DNA of 64,000 nucleotides from Psychrobacter luti (GTDB lineage: Bacteria; Pseudomonadota; Gammaproteobacteria; Pseudomonadales; Moraxellaceae), in contig NZ_JACHXL010000007.1 of assembly GCF_014192115.1 (NCBI RefSeq), positions 33,184 to 97,183 of the forward strand. Reading direction: 5' to 3'. Position numbers and translations under genes: made by a program. The number at the start of each line of letters is the position of its first letter. The stretch's first letter is position 1. Positions 57,766 through 64,000 of this stretch are shown here, in pieces. The notes below the pieces were generated by a model. It was not told where the DNA came from. It saw only the letters and a list, made by a program, of their open reading frames with translations, and made no database searches.

Positions 57766-58548
57766 CTAAGGCGTATTCACTCTTTTGCGAGCAAACTTAA
57801 CCTGTGCAAGCATGAGTTTAAAACCATTTTTCAGCGTTGTTTCTCGTGGTTCATTCGGTGTCTGTTCTATCAATCGCTCAAAGTCCTTATCACTGAGCTT
57901 AACCCTTTTATCATGTGCCAGTAATAAAGTATCTGGTTGCAGTGCTTTCACCTTGGCCAATGATGCACGGTAAGCGACTGGCAAGGTAATTAAATAAGGC
58001 GATACAAACCTATTTTTGATAATTAATATTAAATCGGCGGTATACGCCTGTTTGCTTTGCGGATGCCATAAAGACAAGTCTCGATCGGTATGTCCTGGTG
58101 TTTCCAAGACGATCCAATCTTCAAAGTTTGGCACAGGATCACCATCTTGAACGTTGACATCTGCTTTTAGAATGGGGTGGTACCAGACATTGGTAACCGA
58201 CTTACCTTGTCGATTGGCCACATAATAAGTCAATCCCAAATCATTTAGATGGGCGACTCTTCCCGAAACACCATGATACCAATGCTTGTCAGACTTAGCG
58301 GTAACGATTTGACAGCCTGTTTTTTGTTTCAAAAGTTCAGCGCCGCCAGCATGATCAGGATGCATATGCGTTACCATGACTGTCTTAAGTTGCTGGACCG
58401 GACGTTTTAGATTATCGGTAATATACGTTAAGATTTTATCTACATCACATCGACATCCTGAATCTAACAATAGCAACTTGTCAGGATAAACCGCCATATA
58501 CGTTGTCTGGATATATCCCTCTATCGCAACGATATCTATTAAACTCAT
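57766..58548 (-). CDS. MBL-fold metallo-hydrolase
   Basis: 260 residues of the metallo-beta-lactamase fold. The metal motif THMHPDHAGG has His61, His63, Asp65 and His66; further ligands are in ETPGHTDRD (His of GHT), the Asp of YTADLIL, and the late LLAHDKRV. No signal peptide, so cytoplasmic. The family covers glyoxalase II-like, lactonase-like and other hydrolases; the exact substrate cannot be assigned. A single gene, between the tRNA pair and the catalase. Confidence 0.85.
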   Translation of the reverse strand: MSLIDIVAIEGYIQTTYMAVYPDKLLLLDSGCRCDVDKILTYITDNLKRPVQQLKTVMVTHMHPDHAGGAELLKQKTGCQIVTAKSDKHWYHGVSGRVAHLNDLGLTYYVANRQGKSVTNVWYHPILKADVNVQDGDPVPNFEDWIVLETPGHTDRDLSLWHPQSKQAYTADLILIIKNRFVSPYLITLPVAYRASLAKVKALQPDTLLLAHDKRVKLSDKDFERLIEQTPNEPRETTLKNGFKLMLAQVKFARKRVNTP

Positions 58549-58766
58549 AATATTCCTTTATTTTGATATAGCCTTTAGCCTAGCTATTTATAAGCATTTA
58601 TATATAAAAGCGTAGCCTTTTTTCAACACGCTCTAAGCAATATGATTTGTCATTATAACGCTCAGTATTGGTTTATGAATGATATTCAGTGAACGCTTGT
58701 GGCTAAGCTTTGGTATTTAGGCGTTTATCAACCATTTATTGGCTTTTACACTTAGTTCATAAAAAC

Positions 58767-58796
58767 AAAAAACCCAGCCCTTAAGCTGAGTTTTTT
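58767..58796 (-). terminator. terminator after the catalase gene
   Basis: A 12-bp stem (58767-58778 with 58785-58796, one mismatch) and 6-nt loop, with six T following on the minus strand, 55 bp after the katE stop. Confidence 0.85.
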
Positions 58797-58850
58797 TAAT
58801 CATTTAAATGACAATAGCTAAATTTCTTGATAGATAGCTTTTATAAAGCG

Positions 58851-60938
58851 TTAGGCTAAGTCACGCACTTTTGGCTCACGCTCCCACAAGCGTGATTTGG
58901 CATTTTCAATAAAGGTATCTAATTCCGCTAGTGGTGTGACAAAAGCATCTTTTTCAATTGGCAATTTACTTAAGATAAACTCATCAGTCGCTCCGCAATA
59001 AGCAATGGCTTTACAGTGCGCATAAGCATCATTGAACCAATCGAGCGTGGCGCTGTCTTTAGCCAGCTTCTTTGCTTGCTCAGGCATAATGATACTAACC
59101 ACCGCATCAAACATCACTGATGGGCCACCAGCTACGCGCTCGTCGGCTTGTATGCGAGTATCATCGTCTAAAATCACTTCTTTACTTGGTGCGACGATTT
59201 TTACCCGAGCGCCTTCCGCTTTTGCAGCAGCTTCAAACTTCTTAATCTCGCTGTGTTTTGAGCCTTCAGCAACTAAAATGCCAATCAAGCGACTTTTTAG
59301 CGTCTTAGGCGTTAAGCCAATCGTTCGTAATTTTTCAGAAGTAGCCATATCTTGTATCGGCGCGGCAGGCTCTGCCGCTTCTGGCAAGTCCATACCTAAT
59401 GCTTTTGCGACACGTTTTGCCAAATCTTCATCAATATTCAGAAGATGACCGAGCATACGCGTACGGACATGGGCCGTATCTACTTTACCTAGCTCAAAGG
59501 CATATGCTGAGGCAATATGTGCTTGCTCAGTTGGCGTTTGGCTAAGATAGAACATACGCGGCTGGCTATAATGGTCAGCAAAGCTTTCAGCGCGCACGCG
59601 ACCTTTGACGCCATCATCTAACTGCTCATGGAACGACTCAAAGCCTTTTTTAACACTTTCACGTGGTCTTGTCGGATCAAGGCTTTGTGGCTCATACAGC
59701 ACGCGAGTTTTTGGCACTTGCATCTGCATATGACCATCTTGCTGATTATTTGCAAACGGACATTTTGGCGCGTTAATTGGAATTTGCGCAAAGTTTGGTG
59801 AGCCTAAACGCGACAGCTGCGTATCCAAATAACTAAACAAGCGACCTTGTAATAAAGGGTCGTTACTAAAGTCGATGCCCGGTGGCAGATGCGATGGGCA
59901 GAATGCCACTTGCTCAGTTTCAGCAAAGAAATTATCCGGATAGCGATTTAACACCATTTTACCCACGATGCGTACCGGCACCAATTCTTCTGGAATCAAC
60001 TTGGTAGCATCTAAGTGGTCAAACGGAAACTCATTGGCTTCTTGTTCAGTAAATAGCTGGACGCCAAATTCCCACTCTGGATAGTCACCATTATTAATCG
60101 ATTCAAATAAATCACGGCGATTATAATCAGGATCCGCGCCAGAGATTTTAACCGCTTCATCCCAAATCAGCGACTGCACGCCAAGTACTGGCTTCCAATG
60201 GAAACGTACAAAGGTGCTCTTGCCATCTTTATTAATAAAGCGATAGCTATGAATACCAAAGCCTTCCATCATTCCCAAGCTACGCGGCAGCGCACGATCA
60301 CTCATTAGCCAAATCACATTGTGCATGGTTTCAGGGCTAAGTGAGATAAAATCCCAAAAGGTATCATGGGCAGAGGCCGCTTGCGGGAAACCACGATCTG
60401 GTTCTGGTTTCACCGCATGAACCAAATCAGGGAATTTCATCGCGTCTTGAATGAAGAAAATAGGCATATTATTACCGACGATATCCCAGTTGCCCTCTTC
60501 AGTGTAAATTTTCACCGCAAAACCCCGCACATCACGCGGTGTATCTTTTGAGCCTTTATTACCAGCGACTGTAGAAAAACGGGTAAATAATGGGGTCTGT
60601 TTGCCTGTTTCAGTTAAAATTTTAGCAGTGGTAAATTCTTCTAACGATTCTGTTAACTCAAAATAACCATGGGCGGCACTACCACGTGCATGGACGATAC
60701 GCTCTGGAATACGCTCATGATCGAAGTGATTAATCTTTTCGCGTAAGACAAAATCTTCTAATAGCGCCGGGCCACGAGCGCCAACCTTAAGGGAGTTTTG
60801 ATTGTCCGAAATGACAACACCTTGCTGGGTTGTCATGGCTTTAGTGTCGCCATTAGCACGTTGATGAGTTTCACCACCATTGCCGCGTTCAGTATTCATA
60901 TCTTTAGCGGGGTCGGTATGATCAATATTATTATTCAT
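58851..60938 (-). CDS. katE: large-subunit catalase (HPII type)
   Basis: 695 residues, the large-subunit clade 2 type like E. coli KatE (753). It turns H2O2 into water and oxygen with heme. Catalytic His83 in [12 protein letters not shown], the Asn in VGNNMPIFF (156-157), and heme-ligand Tyr370 in [14 protein letters not shown]. The C-terminal ~150 residues form the flavodoxin-like domain typical of this clade ([29 protein letters not shown]). The N-terminus is polar and Asn/Thr-rich. AGGA precedes ATG. A 7-bp inverted repeat (60966-60981) lies in the leader. Confidence 0.95.
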   Translation of the reverse strand: MNNNIDHTDPAKDMNTERGNGGETHQRANGDTKAMTTQQGVVISDNQNSLKVGARGPALLEDFVLREKINHFDHERIPERIVHARGSAAHGYFELTESLEEFTTAKILTETGKQTPLFTRFSTVAGNKGSKDTPRDVRGFAVKIYTEEGNWDIVGNNMPIFFIQDAMKFPDLVHAVKPEPDRGFPQAASAHDTFWDFISLSPETMHNVIWLMSDRALPRSLGMMEGFGIHSYRFINKDGKSTFVRFHWKPVLGVQSLIWDEAVKISGADPDYNRRDLFESINNGDYPEWEFGVQLFTEQEANEFPFDHLDATKLIPEELVPVRIVGKMVLNRYPDNFFAETEQVAFCPSHLPPGIDFSNDPLLQGRLFSYLDTQLSRLGSPNFAQIPINAPKCPFANNQQDGHMQMQVPKTRVLYEPQSLDPTRPRESVKKGFESFHEQLDDGVKGRVRAESFADHYSQPRMFYLSQTPTEQAHIASAYAFELGKVDTAHVRTRMLGHLLNIDEDLAKRVAKALGMDLPEAAEPAAPIQDMATSEKLRTIGLTPKTLKSRLIGILVAEGSKHSEIKKFEAAAKAEGARVKIVAPSKEVILDDDTRIQADERVAGGPSVMFDAVVSIIMPEQAKKLAKDSATLDWFNDAYAHCKAIAYCGATDEFILSKLPIEKDAFVTPLAELDTFIENAKSRLWEREPKVRDLA

Positions 60939-61242
60939 AAAATATCCTAGCTAATGAGTAAAAACGGGCTATAGATAGCCCATTAAATGGGTGCTAACAC
61001 AGTTTTTATATCCTTAGAGATGGTTTTGACTTCACATGTCATTTAATATTCTGTGTGCCGCACGGTTGAGGATAAAAATTGATTCAAGCACTCTTGAGAT
61101 AGCAATGCTGAGCTCAATAATTATCTTACTCAAAAACCTTGGGCAGGTATGTCAACTATATAGTTAAGCGTGTTGATGTTTGGTTAAGCAAGGTAATCGT
61201 TAATGAGCATTAAAAATCGTTTGGAGTCTATTATTTTTAACA
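60939..61242. other. upstream region of katE
   Basis: About 300 bp holding the katE leader. GGGCTAT-AG-ATAGCCC (60966-60981) is a perfect short palindrome about 28 bp before the start codon and may shape the mRNA or be a binding site. No convincing -10/-35 was found. Confidence 0.4.
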
Positions 61243-61317
61243 AATAGATATGATGCTCGCGCTGATGAGCGTTCTTGGAAACGTTATTTAGATTTTTTAG
61301 CAGAAGCCTATAAATAA
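61243..61317 (+). pseudogene. remnant of a C-terminal coding end, possibly dienelactone hydrolase
   Basis: In the plus frame ending at TAA 61317 the bases read NRYDARADERSWKRYLDFLAEA and then YK-stop. The pattern YD-x(6)-SW-x-R-x-LDFL looks like the last helix of dienelactone hydrolase-family proteins. Upstream of 61243 the frame has no such character, and there is no start with ribosome site. It seems to be the leftover 3' end of a deleted gene. Confidence 0.35.
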
Positions 61318-61353
61318 TTTGACTGTATATAAACAACATGAGTAGCTCTAAAC

Positions 61354-61406
61354 AAAAAAGACCTCTCAATCAAGATCTTATAATGATCGATTGAGAGGTC
61401 TTTTTT
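61354..61406. terminator. strong bidirectional terminator
   Basis: An 18-bp perfect stem (61354-61371 with 61389-61406) with A and T runs. It ends the leftward methyltransferase gene and could also serve the lost rightward gene ending at 61317. Confidence 0.9.
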
Positions 61407-61424
61407 GTTATAGATTTTAGTTAT

Positions 61425-62075
61425 CTAGTGTTTTTGGAATACCAATAGCTGGTTATTAGCAGGCATCGCATATCTATCAGATAGCCTTAGATGATGTGTC
61501 TTAGCCAGAGCGATTATATCTTCCAAATGACGAATACCGCTCTTTGGATCGTGTTGTTGTAAACTGATATCAAATTGCTGATTACCCACGCTGATATAAT
61601 GCCCATTTTCATTAAACGGTCCATAAACGATTAACTTACCATTGATAGATAAAGCCTCACCTACTAACTCAAACAATTTTTCCACCAACGACCACGACAT
61701 AATATGCAAAGTATTGGCGGTAAATACCGCATCATAAGGCGCAGCGACAGCTTTATTTGTTGGCACCGAATCATGTGATACATCAAAAGTAAGTGGCGCA
61801 TATAGATTTGGCGCAGGATAAGCAGCATGCCAAGCATTGATGGTGGCATGATGCGCTAACACATCACTGGTCTGCCATGTTAAATGCCCTAATCGTGGCG
61901 CGAGATATACACTATGCTGACCCGTTCCTGAACCAACTTCCAATACATGATTAAAACCTTGTAATTCTTGCTGTAAAATTTCTAAAATTGGCTGTTTATT
62001 ATTTTCACACGCCTGAGAAAACGGCAAGGATGCAGTATCAAAGAGATGATTGCTTGTTGAGCTGTCATTATTCAT
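61425..62075 (-). CDS. DUF938 family SAM-dependent methyltransferase
   Basis: 216 residues. The family start LPFSQACENNKQPILEILQQ is followed by motif I LEVGSGTGQHSVYLAPRL (about 44-61), then LTWQTSD, FTANTLHIMSW and GPFNENGHY. DUF938 proteins bind SAM by a Rossmann fold; the substrate is unknown. GAGGAAAGG lies upstream of ATG. The next upstream gene is 45 bp away and on the same strand, so the two may be one unit. Confidence 0.85.
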   Translation of the reverse strand: MNNDSSTSNHLFDTASLPFSQACENNKQPILEILQQELQGFNHVLEVGSGTGQHSVYLAPRLGHLTWQTSDVLAHHATINAWHAAYPAPNLYAPLTFDVSHDSVPTNKAVAAPYDAVFTANTLHIMSWSLVEKLFELVGEALSINGKLIVYGPFNENGHYISVGNQQFDISLQQHDPKSGIRHLEDIIALAKTHHLRLSDRYAMPANNQLLVFQKH

Positions 62076-62120
62076 AGCCTTTCCTCTTCTCTATTATTTT
62101 GTAACAACTACCGTTCATTG

Positions 62121-62597
62121 CTAATAAATACCCGCTTCTACCCCAGCTGCTAGCGTCATCGCTAGCTCTTCGACTTGCTCAGTAAACGCCTCTTGCCAAT
62201 CACCTTGTAAAATCAGCGCTTCTTGAATCCGTTCCCAACGCAGCCCAGTTGTAATCGTCTTCAAGGCAAGCTTGGTACCCGTACCATCATGCCCTGCTCG
62301 AATATATAACGCAAACGGCATGCCCTGCTTCTTCTCTAACACAGGATAATAACAGCGATCAAAGAAGTCCTTGGTCAGCCCTGCCATATAAGCCAAATTC
62401 TCTGTCGTCCCTAATAACAGTGAATCAGCTGCCAATACATCTTCAGGCTGGGTATCTTGTGGCGACTTCAATATGACCTTGATATCTATATCAGGATGAT
62501 TGGCACCATCATAAGCTGCCTGTGCTAGTTTTTTAGTATTAGGCGATGGTGCATGAGCAACGATAAGTAAAGTTCTGGTAGCCATATTAATCACCAT
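62121..62597 (-). CDS. flavodoxin-family protein
   Basis: 158 residues. TLLIVAHAPSPNTKKLAQAAYDGA is the phosphate-binding loop of the flavodoxin/NAD(P)H:FMN reductase fold, followed by DSLLLGTTENLAYMAGLTKDFFDR and the ALYIRAGHDGTG segment. It likely binds FMN and acts as a redox protein of unknown partner. The start may be ATG 62597 or ATG 62585; the second has GGTG 7 nt upstream. Confidence 0.82.
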   Translation of the reverse strand: MVINMATRTLLIVAHAPSPNTKKLAQAAYDGANHPDIDIKVILKSPQDTQPEDVLAADSLLLGTTENLAYMAGLTKDFFDRCYYPVLEKKQGMPFALYIRAGHDGTGTKLALKTITTGLRWERIQEALILQGDWQEAFTEQVEELAMTLAAGVEAGIY

Positions 62598-62637
62598 TAT
62601 TGTAGTTACTAGTTTTTGAAATTAGTAATTCTTGGAA

Positions 62638-63048
62638 TCAATAGCTCTTAGAGTTGATAGTCACTTTTTGAATAATGTCAGGATGGATACTTTTCGCAAC
62701 TGGGCAAGTAAGCGCAGTGTTATAAAATATTTTTTGCGTCTTATTATCTAAATTTTGATTAAAAGTAATCGCGACGTGTACTTCACTGACACGTCTTGGG
62801 TCAGCTGCCATAACTTTGGTCACTTCAGCCGTAGTGCCCGCAATATCGATATCCATATCACGAGCTTTGATGCCGATAATCGTCAACATACAACTGGCTA
62901 AGCTGGTCGCCAATAAATCAGTTGGTGAAAATGCTTCACCCTTACCCTGATTATCAGTTGGGGCATCGGTAATGATTTCATTAATAGATTGCAAATGGAT
63001 AGCAGTAGTGCGTAGATCGCCTTGATAAGTTACTTTTGAAGTTGTCAT
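62638..63048 (-). CDS. OsmC-family peroxide reductase-like protein
   Basis: 136 residues from ATG 63048 with GAGAA 7 nt upstream. Seen: EAFSPTDLLATSLASCMLTIIGIKA with the peroxidatic Cys and TCPVAKSIHP with the second Cys. OsmC/Ohr proteins reduce organic hydroperoxides through these two cysteines. The closest subtype appears to be the YhfA/OsmC-like group, whose activity is less certain. An open frame runs upstream to 63216, but those residues do not match the family. It is 40 bp before the flavodoxin gene and may be co-transcribed. Confidence 0.88.
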   Translation of the reverse strand: MTTSKVTYQGDLRTTAIHLQSINEIITDAPTDNQGKGEAFSPTDLLATSLASCMLTIIGIKARDMDIDIAGTTAEVTKVMAADPRRVSEVHVAITFNQNLDNKTQKIFYNTALTCPVAKSIHPDIIQKVTINSKSY

Positions 63049-63376
63049 AGGGTTCTCATTAATAGTTATTGTTTTTAGGCTAATTTTATCGGATAGGCTA
63101 TCAATGGCAAATGCTACTGTGCCTTGTACTTGAGAGATTACACCTATCAACTCCTTAGACGGTGACCAACAACTTGCTCTGTATGGTTGAGCATCAAGCA
63201 CAAGCAAAGAAAGCATCGAGTCATATGAGTGTTAATTCCGACGAAGCAGAGATTAGATATAATACCTTTAGTCTTCACAAGAACATCAACCAGTTTACTA
63301 CATCTACTTCGATCTATAATGTTAAGAGATTTCTACAAACAGACTATCTACTTTATTAATGATTAAAAGACATAAG
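63049..63376. other. intergenic region between osmC-like gene and dodecin
   Basis: No supported gene. Frames on both strands (up to 65 codons) have no ribosome site or recognisable sequence. It should hold the promoter of the osmC-like gene. Confidence 0.5.
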
Positions 63377-63400
63377 AAAAGCCTGCATACACAGGCTTTT
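63377..63400. terminator. terminator after the dodecin gene
   Basis: A 9-bp perfect stem (63377-63385 with 63392-63400) and 6-nt loop with A/T flanks, about 50 bp after the dodecin stop. Confidence 0.75.
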
Positions 63401-63448
63401 TATTTCTTAAAGAAATCAGGTTTGTGAGTACTTTAGCATTATTAATAA

Positions 63449-63667
63449 TTAACTAAGGTCAGTACCCTCATTAATCACAAAGCTCACAATCATAATGACA
63501 TGATACTTATTGATTTTACCATCAGTAATTCCTACTTTCTGCTCTTTTACCCAAGCACCTTGAACATTGTTAATGGTTTTGGCGATACGCGCCACACCTT
63601 TTTGGATAGCATCTTCAAAACTGGTTTCAGAGGTGCTACTTACTTCAATATTCTTTGCAATAGTCAT
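63449..63667 (-). CDS. dodecin family flavin-binding protein
   Basis: 72 residues. SEDAIQKGVARIAKTI-like helix followed by NVQGAWVKEQKVGI, including the Trp that stacks on the flavin, and the beta strands IMIVSFVI. Dodecins form twelve-subunit shells that bind riboflavin or FMN and buffer free flavin. The start has a good ribosome site (GGATGAGA). A single gene. Confidence 0.92.
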   Translation of the reverse strand: MTIAKNIEVSSTSETSFEDAIQKGVARIAKTINNVQGAWVKEQKVGITDGKINKYHVIMIVSFVINEGTDLS

Positions 63668-63884
63668 AATTATCTCATCCTTGTGATTATTAATTCTTAT
63701 ATCATTAAATTTATTTATAAAAGCTCATACTTCTTTAATGATTCTACATCAATAATATGAACTGTAATTATCATAGCCTTAATAAGTCATCTCAACAATA
63801 CATAGGTGTTAAGTTATGTATTAGTGATATATAAAATACCTTATTAACGCCTGTTATTTAAAATCCCCAAACCCCAGCCAAAAG

Positions 63885-63916
63885 AAAACCCCCTTCGCTT
63901 TCGCGAAGGGGGTTTT
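63885..63916 (-). terminator. rRNA operon terminator
   Basis: A GC-rich 14-bp perfect stem (63885-63898 with 63903-63916) and 4-nt loop, followed on the minus strand by T residues. It lies 15 bp after the end of 5S rRNA. Confidence 0.93.
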
Positions 63917-63930
63917 ACTTTTAGAATAGA

Positions 63931-64000
63931 GAGCTGACGATGACCTACTCTCACATGGCCGGAGCCACACTACCATTGGCGCGATGATGTTTCACTTCTG
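63931..64000 (-). rRNA. rrf: 5S rRNA, 3' part only
   Basis: The minus strand reads through AATGGTAGTGTGGC and CATGTGAGAGTAGGTCATCG, the 3' half of 5S rRNA, and ends near 63931. The 5' half is outside the window, so a leftward rRNA operon lies to the right. Confidence 0.93.

Noticed and set aside
61092..61133. Possible OxyR-like site upstream of katE
   Set aside because: ATAG-like and TTGAG/CTCAA half-sites occur, but spacing does not fit the four-element OxyR pattern.
61184..61369. Leftward 61-codon frame between katE and the methyltransferase
   Set aside because: It runs across the arm of a strong terminator and has no ribosome site; the plus strand of the same stretch carries the better coding signal.
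63049..63216. N-terminal extension of the OsmC-like protein
   Set aside because: The open frame continues upstream for 56 codons, but OsmC proteins begin near ATG 63048, which has a ribosome site, and the extra residues match nothing.
63162..63359. Rightward 65-codon frame
   Set aside because: No ribosome site, no recognisable protein character, and it overlaps the upstream region of the osmC-like gene.

Overview
This 64 kb window is a stretch of chromosome from a gammaproteobacterium, most likely a Psychrobacter (Moraxellaceae). The pointers are a moderately AT-rich sequence, a fused nuoCD inside a complete nuoA-N operon, the Pseudomonadales-type order dut - algC-like - argB, the order leuS-lptE-holA, and a marine-type trimethylamine monooxygenase. 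The genus is my inference from protein character and synteny; no search was run. No prophage, integron, insertion sequence or CRISPR array is visible.

Layout. 0-3.6 kb: the 3' end of rluB, then three consecutive leftward genes of unknown function that I read as diverged paralogues, then an ArgO/LysE-type exporter. 3.7-6.2 kb: a flavin monooxygenase of the Tmm type and a MarC-family membrane protein. 6.4-12 kb: an NAD de novo synthesis module, with nadC and an NrtR-type regulator leftward and nadA-nadB rightward. The same ~21-bp palindrome sits on both the nadC and the nadA promoter. 12-17.2 kb: LysO exporter, two OmpA-like lipoproteins, and two ubiquinone-pathway hydroxylases (UbiI/VisC-like and UbiH). 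17.7-23.7 kb: ybeZ-ybeY, mscS, a TonB-like protein, an unknown gene, and fpr. 23.9-40.2 kb: the 13-gene complex I operon, leftward. 41.1-57 kb: rightward housekeeping genes rep, mgtE, dut, a broken algC-like gene, argB, (leftward yffB-like), leuS, lptE, holA, macA, macB. 57.2-57.7 kb: two identical tRNA-Lys(UUU) genes in a duplicated unit. 57.7-63.7 kb: leftward metallo-hydrolase, large-subunit catalase, DUF938 methyltransferase, flavodoxin-like protein, OsmC and dodecin. The right edge is the 3' end of a leftward 5S rRNA gene behind a strong terminator.

How the parts work together. Complex I delivers electrons to ubiquinone, whose synthesis needs the UbiH/UbiI-type hydroxylases, and it is fed by NADH, whose precursor pathway (NadB, NadA, NadC) is here under one putative NrtR regulon. 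LptE, the OmpA-like lipoproteins, MacAB, TonB, MscS and the amino-acid exporters belong to the cell envelope. Catalase and OsmC belong to oxidative defence; dodecin stores flavin.

Most notable observations: (1) the matched NrtR operators; (2) an algC-like gene that has lost its phosphoserine-loop segment together with a frame change; (3) the three-gene paralogue cluster, one member with a canonical EF-hand loop; (4) a nearly perfect 133-bp duplication carrying promoter plus tRNA-Lys; (5) unusual tails and insertions in NuoA, NuoJ, NuoK and NuoG; (6) Asn/Ser/Asp-rich low-complexity inserts in several unrelated enzymes; (7) a ~25-codon gene remnant upstream of the catalase gene. Several genes here use TTG start codons behind strong ribosome binding sites.
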